This document shows positions 22,041 to 33,436 of a stretch of DNA of 64,000 nucleotides, piece after piece. The notes beneath the pieces were generated by a model, which worked only from the letters and a program-made list of their open reading frames with translations, was not told the DNA's origin and made no database searches. Numbering within the stretch: the first letter of the stretch is position 1; the number at the start of each line of letters is the position of its first letter. A program made the position numbers and the translations under genes. This DNA is from Caprella mutica (taxonomy: Eukaryota > Arthropoda > Malacostraca > Amphipoda > Caprellidae): contig CANNZV010002358.1 in NCBI GenBank assembly GCA_947561585.1, forward strand, positions 1 to 64,000, read 5' to 3'.

Positions 22041-25000
22041 TGTTATATTGCGTGGGCATGCTTTTTATGTAATTAGTAAGTACAAAACAACAGTATATTA
22101 CTCTGTAACTCATTGAAAACTATATAATTATTAAAGCAAATGAATTATGTTTTCAGAAATCAAAGAGATGTAGTTAAATGAATGGATTGGAGAAGTTAAT
22201 TAATTATATCATAATAATAATTATATGATATCTACCGCGTCTTTAGTTTTTAAATTCAATATGATATCGACTCTGCTATTAAACAATTAATTAACATTGA
22301 ATAAATTACCTTCAGTATATAGGTTAAATTACATTTAACATAATAATCATTGTTTTTTCATTCAAACCATGAGTAAAAATAAATAAATGAAGCATGAAGA
22401 AAAGGCCGTATAAAGTGATATGATAGTTAAAACCATCAATATCTCTCACTAAAACTTAGGTACATCTTTTAGCACTCGAACGATATTTCCTTTGAAAAAT
22501 AGTGATCCATTAAGTATAAAAACTTGAGAAGAAACTGATAGTTTTTGACAATCGCTAAAGTTGTTCAACATCAAAGAAACTCTTCAAAAGAATAAAACTT
22601 GAAAACAAGAACAGACACCATTTGAAGTGAAAATATTCTCTTGCTCGTCTCTTTTTGTGTTATTTTGAAAAGAAAAAATTCTATCAAAGAATTTTATATA
22701 AAAAGTATAAAAATTGTATTGAAAAAATGGAAAATAATAATTCAAAGAATCAGTTCATTGATACCAATTAGAAAATAGAACACCTTTCACAAACACCTTT
22801 CAAAACCAATTAAGAGTCCATTTCTTCAACATACACCTTCACATTAAACAAAATTATATACCGAAAGAAGATGTCAATCACTAAAGTTTCAACTTCTTCT
22901 ATCTTCTTACACCAAATATTTCTTCACTATTTTGGAAAGTAGAGCCAAATACACGAAGTCATGTACATCGTGGCATGTAAATCCCATCTGATCAGCATGC
23001 ATCAAAGCCATGGCAACGAGTCTAGGCAGCAGCAGCATTACAGGTTGTAGCACCTTGTAATGGTCATAGTTAGACTGTTATGAGGCGGCTAATGGCCTGA
23101 ATATTCACTAGCAAAGAGAGATGCTGTGACACTCTATGGACTGTCTTCACTAAACTATTCTCTGTTTGAGGTACTCATTGTATCTAGAGTACCGCCTGGG
23201 AAATTTAATAATAGGCGTTTGTAGATGTATCCACAGCGCATTAAGTCTAGATACTGAAAATGTGTCCATTGGAGTGCCTGTGGTAGATACACTGAAAATG
23301 TATCACTGTATCAGGCACTAAAATTGTATCCAGTGGACATCAACACTAAAGGTGTATCCAGTGCATCCAGATACCATAGGTGCGTCAGTGGAGTTAAAGA
23401 GGATATCTTTTGGCCACCTCTAGCCAGCGCTTCCAACACTCGCTGTCCGCAATACAAAGAAATGGGCCCAAAGAACTGCAGTGCGCGATCTTATTCGAAC
23501 GAACAAACGTACATACATACGCACACGTGGTGTTGGTGTAATGACACAACATCCAATGTAATCAGCAGATGCAGTCAGTATGTCAGACTTGAAGGACTGC
23601 ATATACGAATTCACTCTGACAGTGAGGTATTGTACCCTTCACTAAGGTTTTACCTGGAATAGAATCAGAATTAGGTATACCTTAGAACACTTTCTTGTGT
23701 ATATATTTACCATCTGGCGATGTTCCATGAATATAGAATGTTGATATAATTATTTCGACACGTCAATGTCTCTCTAGAACAACACACCTTGATGGGACGG
23801 ACTCACAGGTGTACCTACCCAGCCTAAAAACTATGGATTTCTTTCGAGAGCTGCCTACTTACTCAGGCAGTCTCCGGCTCTGAATTTCGCACCATGATTC
23901 TCAGATTAGAGAGATCGAGCGGAAAAGGAGACTGGGGATGGATTACAAGATGTACAGATGATATGCAGCTATTCGGGGGTAATATGAAATCCCTGAAAGA
24001 TGTATGGGAGGGTTTTTAAATTATGAAGAGATATTGTGGGTTATAAAAGGATGTTCAGGGTTGATTAGATTGAATTAGGATAGTCTCTCGGAAGTTATTT
24101 TTTAAGAAGAGTTTTATCGTTAACTTGATGAGTTGATGCCTATTAGTGGGTTAATTTGTTTGATTGAATTTGAAAAATATAATTCAAACTAACTATCACT
24201 ATCCAAATTTCGTATTTTAAATAGTTTTCATCCATATTTGTATATAACTTTTATTTACGTCATGTGAATTGAAAGCAAGCCGCACACCTAGGCAGCTTAC
24301 CTGCAACTTTCCGGAGGCTCCCAATCAACATTAACGGACGAAGAATTGGAGGGAAGTGCCCATAATGCCGGAGGAGTTGATTGGATCAGCATAGAGACTA
24401 TCTAGCATGCCTCAACACTCCTCTTAGAGGAATATACATGTCCCCTCATCCTCACACAGACCTATAAAACTTACGCAAAAGTGACCATAAAATGGAAGAA
24501 ATTATCGCCATCCTGATGGTATCAGAATATCTTAGTGAGTGAGGATGCTGCAAAAACTTTGTAGCTGGAAGAAAAGCAGTAGGTATTTGATGATGATGAT
24601 TTCAGGCATAGAAATATCTACCTAGAAATACATTATCTATCGGTTACTATTTGTGGAACTACGAAAAAAAAGGTTCTGTAGCAAAATAGAGTTAAATTAG
24701 TATTGATTTTCGAGTTAAATTTTCTGATTATATTTGCAACTTTGACTTCACTCATTTGCAGAGGTGAATGAATAATCAGTATATGACTAAAATGATAAAC
24801 AATTATTAAATAACATCGAATAATCCCTTGATTGAGTACCATTAACAACTAAATAACTTCACTGTACGACATAAACATACCCAGATATTTTCCATAGTCC
24901 AATTAAAAATGTCTTCCTTTACAAACTGGTAAAGCAAACCATTCTGCCTAAGATATTTCCACTATTAATAAAAGAACTTCGGAAACAAGAGCGCTCTGTT

Positions 25001-25227
25001 TGCTGGCCAAGTTTTCTTTAATATTATATAGCGAAATTAATTGGATAAGCTTTGGTGTTGACGAAATTAAGCCCAAGAGGGAAGAATGTTAGGAAAATTG
25101 AAAGTCAGGGGAATAAAAGGAAGGAATTATTTGGGACGTTATTGTTCTCTAGCGGCTTTAGGCGTTTAATAACACGCTAGAAGAAATACATGCTACTTCA
25201 AACGGACATATTTTTGTTCATTAACTT
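22041..25227. other. Long stretch without a supported gene
   Basis: Mostly AT-rich. A GC-richer part at 22960-23660 contains a degenerate repeat (23225-23400) with phrases such as CACTGAAAATGTATC and GGTGTATCCAGTG. It also holds a minus-strand open frame of about 43 codons ending near 22909 and a plus-strand frame of 112 codons at 23324-23662. Neither shows a known motif or clear splice pattern. A second GC-richer patch at 24270-24480 is also unrecognised. Confidence 0.4.
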
Positions 25228-26194
25228 CACTAGAACTAACAATTTGACTGGTTTTTACTTTTCAAACATTTGTATTTCATAAATTGTTATTGGTAGGTAC
25301 TAGATTTTTTATTTTAAATATAATTATAGTTTTTTATCGTTCTTTAAATTTGTATCCATGATACCTGTAGGCAATTAGTATCCATGATACCTGCAGGCAA
25401 TTAGTATCCATGATACCTGCAGGCAATTAGTATCCATGATACCTGCAGGCAATTAGTATCCATGATACCTGCAGGCAATTAGTATCCATGATACCTGCAG
25501 GCAATTAGTATCCATGATACCTGTAGGCAATTAGTATCCATGGTACCTGCAGGCAATTGGTATCCATGATACCTGCAGGCAATTAGTATCCATGATACCT
25601 GCAGGCAATTAGTATCCATGATACCTGCAGGCAATTAGTATCCATGATACCTGCAGGCAATTGGTATCCATGATACCTGCAGGCAATTAGTATCCATGAT
25701 ACCTGCAGGCAATTGGTATCCATGATACCTGCAGGCAATTAGTATCCATGATACCTGCAGGCAATTAGTATCCATGATACCTGCAGGCAATTGGTATCCA
25801 TGATACCTGCAGGCAATTGGTATCCATGATACCTGCAGGCAATTAGTATCCATGATACCTGCAGGCAATTAGTATCCATGATACCTGCAGGCAATTAGTA
25901 TCCATGATACCTGCAGGCAATTAGTATCCATGATACCTGCAGGCAATTGGTATCCATGATACCTGCAGGCAATTAGTATCCATGATACCTGCAGGCAATT
26001 AGTATCCATGATACCTGCAGGCAATTAGTATCCATGATACCTGCAGGCAATTAGTATTCCAATTTAAATAACGATAAAAAACTTTCCTCATATTTAATAT
26101 AAAAAATCAAGTATCTATCTACCAATATAATTCATCAGATACAAATGTTAGAAAAGTAACAACCAGTCAAATTGACTGGTTGTTAGTTCTAGTG
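25228..26194. mobile_element. Inverted-repeat element enclosing a minisatellite
   Basis: The left flank of the 26-bp array (25228-25348) and its right flank (26057-26194) are imperfect reverse complements over about 120-140 bp. Shared blocks from the ends inward are CACTAGAACTAAC, TTTGACTGGTT, ACATTTGTAT, TTATTGGTAG and TTTTTTATCGTT. The right arm carries an extra palindrome, AACCAGTCAAATTGACTGGTT in two halves. No transposase is present and I found no convincing target duplication. It looks like a non-autonomous foldback element whose centre has been expanded into a minisatellite. Confidence 0.75.
25349..26056. repeat. 26-bp minisatellite, about 27 copies
   Basis: Each unit contains GTATCCATGATACCTGCAGG followed by CAATTA (or CAATTG). 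Within it GTATC-CAT-GATAC is an inverted repeat and CCTGCAGG is an 8-bp palindrome. Variation is low: A/G at the unit end, one GGTACC and two CTGTAGG units. A minus-strand frame of 77 codons (25635-25868) is a repeat translation. Confidence 0.97.
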
Positions 26195-26418
26195 CTAAAG
26201 GGTACCAGTGTTTCTTTCTCGGCGAGATGGGTACCGACTGGTTCTAATAGAGAGTTACAAGACAGAAGATTAAGAAGGCTCCAAAGGATAAGGATTTGGC
26301 TCACGGGGCAAAATAAAATGTAGGGTGGAAGCTACATCTCCAGACAGTATAACACCTTACGAGGGTTAGCAATGTTGTATCTAATATCGTTATTAAGGTG
26401 GCTAAAATAGGAGTTAGG

Positions 26419-26535
26419 GCCATGTCACACGACGCTTTTGGAGCGTTTTCAACGCTCCAAAAGCGTCGCGTATCTTGGATACATATGAAATGGGTTTAAA
26501 AATAATTTCCTCAATGTCAAAAACGCTGTAAAACA
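26419..26535. repeat. Hairpin-bearing element fragment
   Basis: A perfect 17-bp inverted repeat with a 3-base loop lies at 26431-26467: arm GACGCTTTTGGAGCGTT, loop TTC, then its reverse complement. It is preceded by GGGCCATGTCACAC, typical of a terminal repeat. A related AACGCTGTAAAACACTTGTG follows near 26521. It may be a MITE end of unknown family. Confidence 0.6.
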
Positions 26536-26544
26536 CTTGTGTGA

Positions 26545-26700
26545 TATTTTCCCATCACTCCTCTCTCCTTTCCCCATCACTTCCCTCTCTTCTCCATCAC
26601 TTTCCTCTCTTCTTCATCATTTACCCTCTTTCCCCATCTTTTCCCTCTCTTCCCCATCGTTTTCCTTCTCTCCTCCATATTTTTTCCCCACTCTAATAAC
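26545..26700. repeat. Degenerate pyrimidine-rich minisatellite
   Basis: About six copies of a 23-25-bp unit built on CCCATCACTTTCCCTCTCTTC. The plus strand is almost all pyrimidine with periodic CATC. Beyond it, from 26700 to 27380, nothing is recognised. Confidence 0.8.
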
Positions 26701-27385
26701 TTTCCCCAAGAAGGCACAGTCACTACATGTGCTGCATAAGATACTATCTGCTGTGCATTAAAAATGCACGAGAATTACCCGCAGTGCACAAAATGGGGTC
26801 AGTGTGCATAGCTTATGCTCAATTTAGTAAATGTGCACCTTTTGTGCAATGTGAACATGCTCAATTTGTTTTCCTTCATAAATGTGCAATAGTTAAAAGA
26901 ATTGGAGTATTGTACTCATTATATTTTTTATTTATTCATCAATAAAAATCATTATCCTTATATAGGTACTCTATATTAATTAATAAACTATATTTAAAGT
27001 CATAACTATAAGTTATACACACACATATATATAAACGTTCTTGCTTGACGTTTATTTTACTAATACTAAATTAAAACTTTATCTATTTCTCACCAGATGG
27101 CGCTTTTTAAAAATAAAATATTTATGTTTATTAAATAATTATTATTAAGATAAAACAAGTGTATGATATGACATAATTAATTATAGTCGAGCCATTAATA
27201 ACTTTGTAGCAAATGTTAGATTTAATTCGCAATTAACAACGTTTTTTATTTTCGTTTTTATTTAAACGATTAAATTTTCCATAGAATAGGTATATATTTC
27301 GTTAAAGCTGTTCAAATAAAATTATACCTAATTAGTAATTAGAAAATAACACAAATCATATATTGGCTTCACTTCACATGTGTAG

Positions 27386-27425
27386 GGTAACTACTCGATT
27401 ACCGACACTCTCCAATTGCCGATAT
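27386..27425. repeat. Lone end of the TA-flanked MITE family
   Basis: GGGTAACTACTCGATTACCG follows TA and resembles the left ends of the elements at 3607 and 27570. A matching right end before the next element is not evident, so I call a fragment only. Confidence 0.45.
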
Positions 27426-27569
27426 ATGATTTTATAAAAATAAAATTAAAAAATATAACTTTTTTAAGACAATATTTTACATTTAAAACAAGAAGATGAA
27501 TATAATTGAATATATATATATATTTATATTAAATAGCTAAATTATTCAATTTAATTATAATTACAATTA

Positions 27570-27720
27570 GGGTAAGTTATACGATTTATTGGACGGTAAC
27601 ACATCTTCGATTATTTAAGAAAGAAATATATAATAATTATTAAAATAACGAAAAATATTAAATTATATTTTTACTTATATGATCGAAAATTGTAACTGTT
27701 CGATAACAAGGAACTTACCC
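27570..27720. mobile_element. TA-flanked MITE (Tc1/mariner-like), 151 bp
   Basis: The left end GGGTAAGTTATACGATTTAT and the right end, reverse-complemented, GGGTAAGTTCCTTGTTATCG form a diverged terminal inverted repeat. TA flanks both sides (27568-27569 and 27721-27722). It belongs to the same family as 3607-3836 and lacks any ORF. Confidence 0.75.
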
Positions 27721-27927
27721 TACTTAAATAAATAGTACAAGTATTTTATATAGCGTAATTAATCTATAAAAAATATCTTGATAAATACAACATTAAATTG
27801 AAATTATTGAATGGATTTATAATCAATAATACTAATAAATATTTTATAGTATTGTCATATGATGAAATTAGTACAATGATAATTAAAAAGCGGCTTAATT
27901 GATTAATATAATGACAAAAAATAGTGA

Positions 27928-28195
27928 TTAGGAAGCTACTAAATAAATTACACAGAAATAACTATGTAAAATAAAGGAAATAATTAACTATGTAAAATAA
28001 ATTACTACCTATTTAAAATAAATGAAAAAATAACTTGCTATTTAAAAAAAAAGGAAATTAATAACTATGTAAAAAAAGGATTACTAACTGTGTAAAATAA
28101 ATGAAATTACTAACTATGCAAAAAACGGAAATAACTAAAAATGAAATAACTAACTATGTAAAAAAAGGAAATAACTAACTATGTAGGTACTTTAT
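27928..28195. repeat. Degenerate AACTATGTAAAATAA repeat
   Basis: About ten irregular copies of a 20-30-bp unit built on TAACTATGTAAAATAAATGAA and AAAAAAGGAAATAACTAAC. Unit length varies because of A-run indels. Confidence 0.8.
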
Positions 28196-28696
28196 GTAAA
28201 CTTACCTTCTTTGCTTATTGGAAACATGTTGACAGTTGACTTTTCTTGCCTTTGCACTAATTCATCCACTCACTGCACTCTCTTTTTTTCTATTCATTCA
28301 TGTTCTTACAGAGCAATTAACTAAAGAAAATGTGAGCTCAACTAAGGGAAATAAAGACAGCGCGACACCACACCTCCCACTCTCACGACTGCCAAGGGAA
28401 ACTGAAGAGGTAAGGGATGATCAGCTGATTGCAATTTACTTAATAGTCCCATTCATATATTAGCACAGTACGTTTATTGCTTTACATGTAAGGGCGATTA
28501 GAGTGACACTTATTGGATATACCAAGGTGAGCCAAAAGATTCATGGAAAAAATTGTATTAAAATAAAATAGAAGGAAAAAAAATGTTTCGACTAAATTAT
28601 TTATTATAAGTATTTACAAACCAAAGTAACATCAAATTTTCTTTTCGGAGTGACAGCCTATTTTTGGTTTTGCCATTTTCTCAACATGAGTTGTTA

Positions 28697-29451
28697 AGGC
28701 CCGTTTGCACGATTCGATAAATTGGAGCGATTTATCGTAATGGAGAGGTTGTTACAATATATCATTACGTATAAGCAGGAGATCGTAGCGATTTATTATA
28801 GTTGGAATTGGATTGTGTGATGGGTGCCAGCAAACTCAAATTTTTACGAATCGTAACGTCAAATTTAAGCCTCGATCACACGCTACGATAAATTGAAGCG
28901 ATTTATTGAACACAAAGATCGCAACAATTTATCAGGTGATTGAGACAGTGTTTATACGCAACGATATTTACTCCAATATTTTCAATTTTTACTAACCGTC
29001 ATGGAAGAAACATTGTGGTGGTCTGCATTTGGAATGTGTTTACCATTATATATTGAGTTAGATTGTAACGATTTCTTGAAATTTGAGCCTGCTGGCACCA
29101 ATCATACAATCCAATCCAACTCCAATAAATCGTTACGATCACCTCTTTACACGTACTGATAGATTGTAACAACCTCTTCATTACGATATACCGCTTCAAT
29201 TTATCGTAGCGTGTAAACGGGGCTTTAAACGTGGAAACAGGGTTCCAAGAAATCGTTACAATCTAGCTCAATATATAATGCTAAACACTTTCCAAATGCA
29301 GACCATAATAATGTTTCTTCCGTGACGGTTAGAAAAAAAATATATTGGTGTAAAAATCGTTGCGTGTAAATCGTCTCAATCATCTGATAAATTGTAACGA
29401 TCTCAGTGTTCAATAAATAGCTACAATTTAGCGTAGCGTATAAACGGGCCT
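28697..29451. mobile_element. PIF/Harbinger-like MITE A, split by MITE B
   Basis: Ends are AGGCCCGTTTGCACGATTCG on the left and, reverse-complemented, AGGCCCGTTTATACGCTACG on the right. A TTA duplication lies at 28694-28696 and 29452-29454. Its two halves (28697-28867 and 29225-29451) together match the intact copy at 33080-33436 and are separated by MITE B. The three-base TTA target and the AG-starting ends fit PIF/Harbinger-type MITEs. There is no transposase. Confidence 0.8.
28868..29224. mobile_element. PIF/Harbinger-like MITE B, nested in A
   Basis: This 357-bp element begins AGCCTCGATCACACGCTACG and ends (reverse complement) AGCCCCGTTTACACGCTACG. It is flanked by TTA at 28865-28867 and 29225-29227. 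It is inserted in MITE A in the opposite orientation and is a near-identical, reverse-oriented copy of 33080-33436. A 66-codon open frame shared by B and the copy at 33080 is a family feature and has no known protein motif. Confidence 0.88.
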
Positions 29452-29654
29452 TTACTAAAGTAGAATATTCATGCACTTCTTCTTCTTCTTCTTATTCTAC
29501 CTTGGTACAGGTAGAACGAATATGACTGCCTTCAAAGAGTTCAGACTGGGTTAGGAACGAGTTGAAACTTCGCTTTCCAAGATGGGCCGTAATGAGATGC
29601 CCATAAGATTGTAGTCAGGACTTGAGAGTGGTGCCATCGTAATATCCCAAAAGC

Positions 29655-29830
29655 ATTGGCGTTAACTGTCTCTGCATTTTGTCCAATAGGCAGTTTGTCC
29701 GTTAGGTCTTTTGCCCGTAGGGATATTGTCCGTTACGCATTTTGTCTGTAGGCATATTGTCCGTTGGGCATTTTGTCCGTTAAGCATTTTGTCCATAAGG
29801 GATATTGTCCGTTAGGCATTTTGTCTGTAG
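29655..29830. repeat. Degenerate TTTTGTCCGTTAGGCA repeat
   Basis: Eight to ten diverged copies of a 14-16-bp unit (GGCATATTGTCCGTT, GGCATTTTGTCCGTT and similar) lead directly into the perfect 15-bp array. Confidence 0.88.
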
Positions 29831-30090
29831 ACATTTTGTCTGTAGACATTTTGTCTGTAGACATTTTGTCTGTAGACATTTTGTCTGTAGACATTTTGTC
29901 TGTAGACATTTTGTCTGTAGACATTTTGTCTGTAGACATTTTGTCTGTAGACATTTTGTCTGTAGACATTTTGTCTGTAGACATTTTGTCTGTAGACATT
30001 TTGTCTGTAGACATTTTGTCTGTAGACATTTTGTCTGTAGACATTTTGTCTGTAGACATTTTGTCTGTAGACATTTTGTCTGTAGACATT
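29831..30090. repeat. Perfect 15-bp minisatellite, 17 copies
   Basis: Seventeen identical copies of ACATTTTGTCTGTAG with no substitution or indel (29831-30085), then a partial unit. The period is divisible by three, so four overlapping frames of 98-126 codons stay open on both strands. None is a gene. Confidence 0.97.
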
Positions 30091-30771
30091 CAGTCCTCTG
30101 AGTCACATTCGCCGTGCTGTCTTTCGGGCAGCATTGTTATTTAAATATTAGTAATTACATTTCTGCATTATTTACACAGTTTACACACTAAATTCTACTA
30201 ATTAGTTTTTTCTTACTTATTGAATTTAAAGTCTCTTTTTAAAGTATCTACTATACTATGTAGTCGAGTTATAAATAAATTACTAAATATTTATGCACTC
30301 AAAATTACAAGTTTCATTATAATCAAATTCAGGTATTCATTATACATATTTGAATCTGCTGCATCATTTTAACGTAAAATGACGTTAATTATGACCCATT
30401 TTAACTTATTTATAAGTTTATCATAAGCTTAATGATCTTTCAATAATATTTTGGTACATTATTAATTTCCATAATGAGTAAGAACTCTTTCAATTTAGAT
30501 TATTTTAAAACTTTCTGAATCACATATATATCAGCTATAGTAAGCCTAATATACCTAACACAAAAAGAAAAAGGACCAAAATGGAATGTTATAGTTACAG
30601 TGCTTATGAATGCAAGAAAGCTACTGCACAATACTGTTTATGTTCCGCGCCTTTTACAAATTGTGCTTTGCGTATTTTTAAACTCATTTTCCCCCTAATG
30701 TTGATCGTGCATTAATACCTTGATTTTATTTATTATGAAACCGAAAACTGATATTCATGTGTAAAGGGCCA

Positions 30772-31000
30772 AATCCCCTGCCAGGTCATAGAACAAACAT
30801 GAAGTGTGCAGTACAACAAATTAGCGGATACAAAAGGTCATTTACGTTGAGAATTTCAAATTAATCTTCATTTTTCATATAAATATATGAAGATTACTTC
30901 GAAAAACTAAATAAAAAGAACAAGAAATAAATGACTATCACTTTGAAATGCTCAACATAAATGGACCTTACGTAGTTTTTTGCATCCGCTAGTTTGTTTT
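30772..31000. repeat. Inverted-repeat element, diverged arms
   Basis: The arm at 30824-30866 (TTAGCGGATACAAAAGGTCA, then TTTACGTTGAGAATTTC) pairs with the arm at 30943-31000, whose reverse complement reads CTAGCGGATGCAAAAAAC and then TTTATGTTGAGCATTTC. The segment CCTGCCAGGTCAT at 30779-30791 belongs to the same family and recurs inverted near 32300. Confidence 0.65.
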
Positions 31001-31194
31001 CTCGAGATTGTGCAAATCGGCAAATGGCGCAGAATTTATATATGTCTTATATATATCAAAGAGTAGACTAAGAGGTAATTGAGTACATTGATAGGTAAAA
31101 GTTTTGGAATACTGATATTCCATTGAATTTTTTGATAGGTACAATATTGCTGATTTATTTGAGATATTCGTGCAATAATGTTTTTTTTTTTATT

Positions 31195-31275
31195 CATATA
31201 AGCATATTGCACTTCACTTCGATACCATTGCATTTCATTTCAATGTCATTGCACTTCACTTCAATATCATTCATC
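31195..31275. repeat. Degenerate 24-bp repeat
   Basis: About three to four copies of CATTGCACTTCACTTCAAT-type units with C/T substitutions. Confidence 0.7.
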
Positions 31276-32239
31276 AATGTCCAGATTAATTCAATTCTAT
31301 TCGTCAGAAAAAGTATGAGATATTCACACATTATAGCCATGTAACATTGCACAATTTTTTGTATAAAAAGACACAAGATTAATCATGAAATGCCGCAGTT
31401 CTTCAAACTTTTTCTTCTGCATTAAACATTATTTCCCGAAGCGAAGAGGATAATGAAAAAATGTGTGAAAAAAAATAGAAAACATATATCTTTAATATAT
31501 ATTTCTATTCATCAGAACTAAAGTTACTGATTATAAAACTGCAACCATATCAAACTTGGTTTTATTTTTTTATCATAATATGTAATTTAAGTTGTGACTC
31601 TACTTCTACGCCTTTGACATTCAAACTAAGAATATCAGAATACCTCTGAACAATTCAAAACCATAACAAAGCCTTTTTTGGCATATTATAAATGTCTACC
31701 TATCCCGTTACCTAAATACCATTACCCTAAAAAACATTAGATACTGAAAAATGTACATATATACTTAATTACCATTAAATTTACGATAGCACGTGATAAA
31801 ATTGTATTAGTTCTTTTTCTTCTATTGAATCCATTTAATAGCTAATAGAAATGTCGGTCAGTGACGATTGAGTGGTAGTGTTTCTTAAATAATTAATTAC
31901 GAGGCGAATAATTGATAAATTTCTATTCAAGCTCAGTAGTACAAATTTAAAGCATTTCTAGAGAAATTTTAATTTAGAGTGGAGTAGGTAGACCTTTAAG
32001 ATCTGACTCTAAACTTTCATATTTGAATGAGATCATATGCAAATTTATCCCTTCAGAATTAATTGATTATTCTTTATTTCCGTAATTTAGAAACTGATTT
32101 AATCTCAGAGGAAATGAAAGCGGGTACGTAACCGGTTATGGCACAAATATAAAAACGCAGTGGCGGGAAATTTCGGTTTCGGAAATTTCGGACTGGAAAT
32201 TTCAGTTTCGGAATTATAAAGGGTCTCTCAACATACATT

Positions 32240-32314
32240 ACCCATTATGTAGTTTGTTGTATCCGCTATTTTTTTACTGCACATTTCATGATTGTTAATG
32301 ACCTGGCAGGGGGA
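32240..32314 (-). repeat. Second copy of the GCGGATACAA repeat
   Basis: Reverse-complemented, it reads CCTGCCAGGTCATTAACAAT, then ATGAAATGTGCAGTA and AGCGGATACAACAAAC, matching 30772-30840 in the same order. It is a dispersed family member in inverse orientation to the first copy. Confidence 0.7.
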
Positions 32315-33079
32315 TATGGGGGGAGGGGCGGAAACTGATTACTTTTATTCATACCTCAGGCCGGAAATTCCGAGACCGAATTTTCTGCTCAAATCTCATG
32401 TTAGATAAATGTCAAAATTATTAATGTAACGTATCATTTTATAACGGTTAATGATGCTATCCGCTTTTAATAAATTCACTACACATTTCAGTATTCATAA
32501 TTTCAGTTTTTCTTAATATTGATTTATAATAATATCATTATAAAATGAGACCGAATTTTCATAGAACCTAAAAATATACTGTTTAAAAAAATATTGCTGA
32601 ATGAAAATGGTTCAAAAGGAGGGCAGAAGACCAAATAATTCGGTGGTACTGCGGGAAGGTCTAGAGCTGAACTACCATAGACTCTAATCTGAAGACAAGA
32701 GACCATTCAGTCCTAGACCTATTTCGAAAAAGTAGTACAATCATCACATTAGATAGCTAGACCTACATGTTGAATAACATACAGATGGATGAAGAAAGAA
32801 ACACTATTTTTGAGATGGTTTAACACGGTCTTTTTGATAGTTAAGTTTTAGGGGTGAACAGGAAATAGGCATTTTTAGAAATTAGACACATTTGAGAAAG
32901 ATATGTTATTTAAGAGTTACTGAAAAATATGTAGATATATTTATATTTAAATTAGAGTTACTACTTAAATGAATATATCAATAAATATATGTTTATTGAC
33001 CCTTGCATGAAAAAAATAACCATAATAAATCATAATGAACTGGTTTGAGATAAATCTATCTTCAAACAGTAGCATATAA

Positions 33080-33436
33080 AGCCCCGTTTACACGCTACGA
33101 TAAATTGCATCGATATATCGTAATGGAGAGGTTGTTACAATTTATCAGTACGTGTAAACAGGTGATCGTAGCGATTTATTGGAGTTGGATTGGATTGTAT
33201 GATTGGTGCCAGCAGGCTCAAATTTCAAGAAATCGTTACAATCCAACTCAATATATAATGCTAAACACATTCCAAATGCAGACCACCACAATGTTTCTTC
33301 CATGACGGTTAGTAAAAATTGAAAATATTGGAGTAAATATCGTTGCGTATAAACACTGTCTCAATCACCTGATAAATTGTTGCGATCTTTGTGTTCAATA
33401 AATCGCTTCAATTTATCGTAGCGTGTAAACGGGGCT
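33080..33436. mobile_element. PIF/Harbinger-like MITE C, intact 357 bp
   Basis: Perfectly matching ends: AGCCCCGTTTACACGCTACG at the left and its reverse complement at the right, continuing through ATAAATTG. A TAA duplication lies at 33077-33079 and 33437-33439. It has the same length as MITE B, which argues that both came from one recent active family. No transposase is encoded. Confidence 0.9.

Larger units (their letters stand above)
30091..33079. other. AT-rich stretch with small repeats, no gene
   Basis: No coding region is supported. Listed separately: an inverted repeat at 30772-31000 and its relative at 32240-32314. Also present are a degenerate CATTGCACTTCACTTCAAT repeat at 31195-31275, a T-run at 31180-31190, and a short GGAAATTTCGG repeat at 32165-32215. 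Confidence 0.5.

Noticed and set aside
21193..22113. Frames of up to 253 codons on both strands with TVTAVILS-type repeats
   Set aside because: A 24-bp period keeps all frames open. Both strands and several frames are open at once, with no start context or non-repeat domain.
22909..23041. Minus-strand 43-codon frame beginning MLLLPRLVAMAL as a small secreted peptide
   Set aside because: The hydrophobic start is suggestive, but there is no cleavage-site context, repeat of mature peptide or splice evidence. Too weak to call.
23324..23662. 112-codon plus-strand frame as a gene
   Set aside because: It overlaps a degenerate repeat at its start, has no recognisable domain, and a second frame is open on the other strand. 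Composition alone explains it.
25228..26194. CACTA (En/Spm) transposon because the arms start CACTAG
   Set aside because: No matching 2-3 bp target duplication is visible and no transposase. The five-base match alone is not enough.
29733..30144. Four open frames of about 100-126 codons over the 15-bp array
   Set aside because: Pure translation of a perfect 15-bp repeat on both strands.
28999..33305. 66-codon similar frames at 28999-29199 (minus) and 33105-33305 (plus) as a duplicated gene
   Set aside because: Both lie wholly inside copies of the same 357-bp MITE and span its interior. The similarity is explained by the element, and no protein motif is present.
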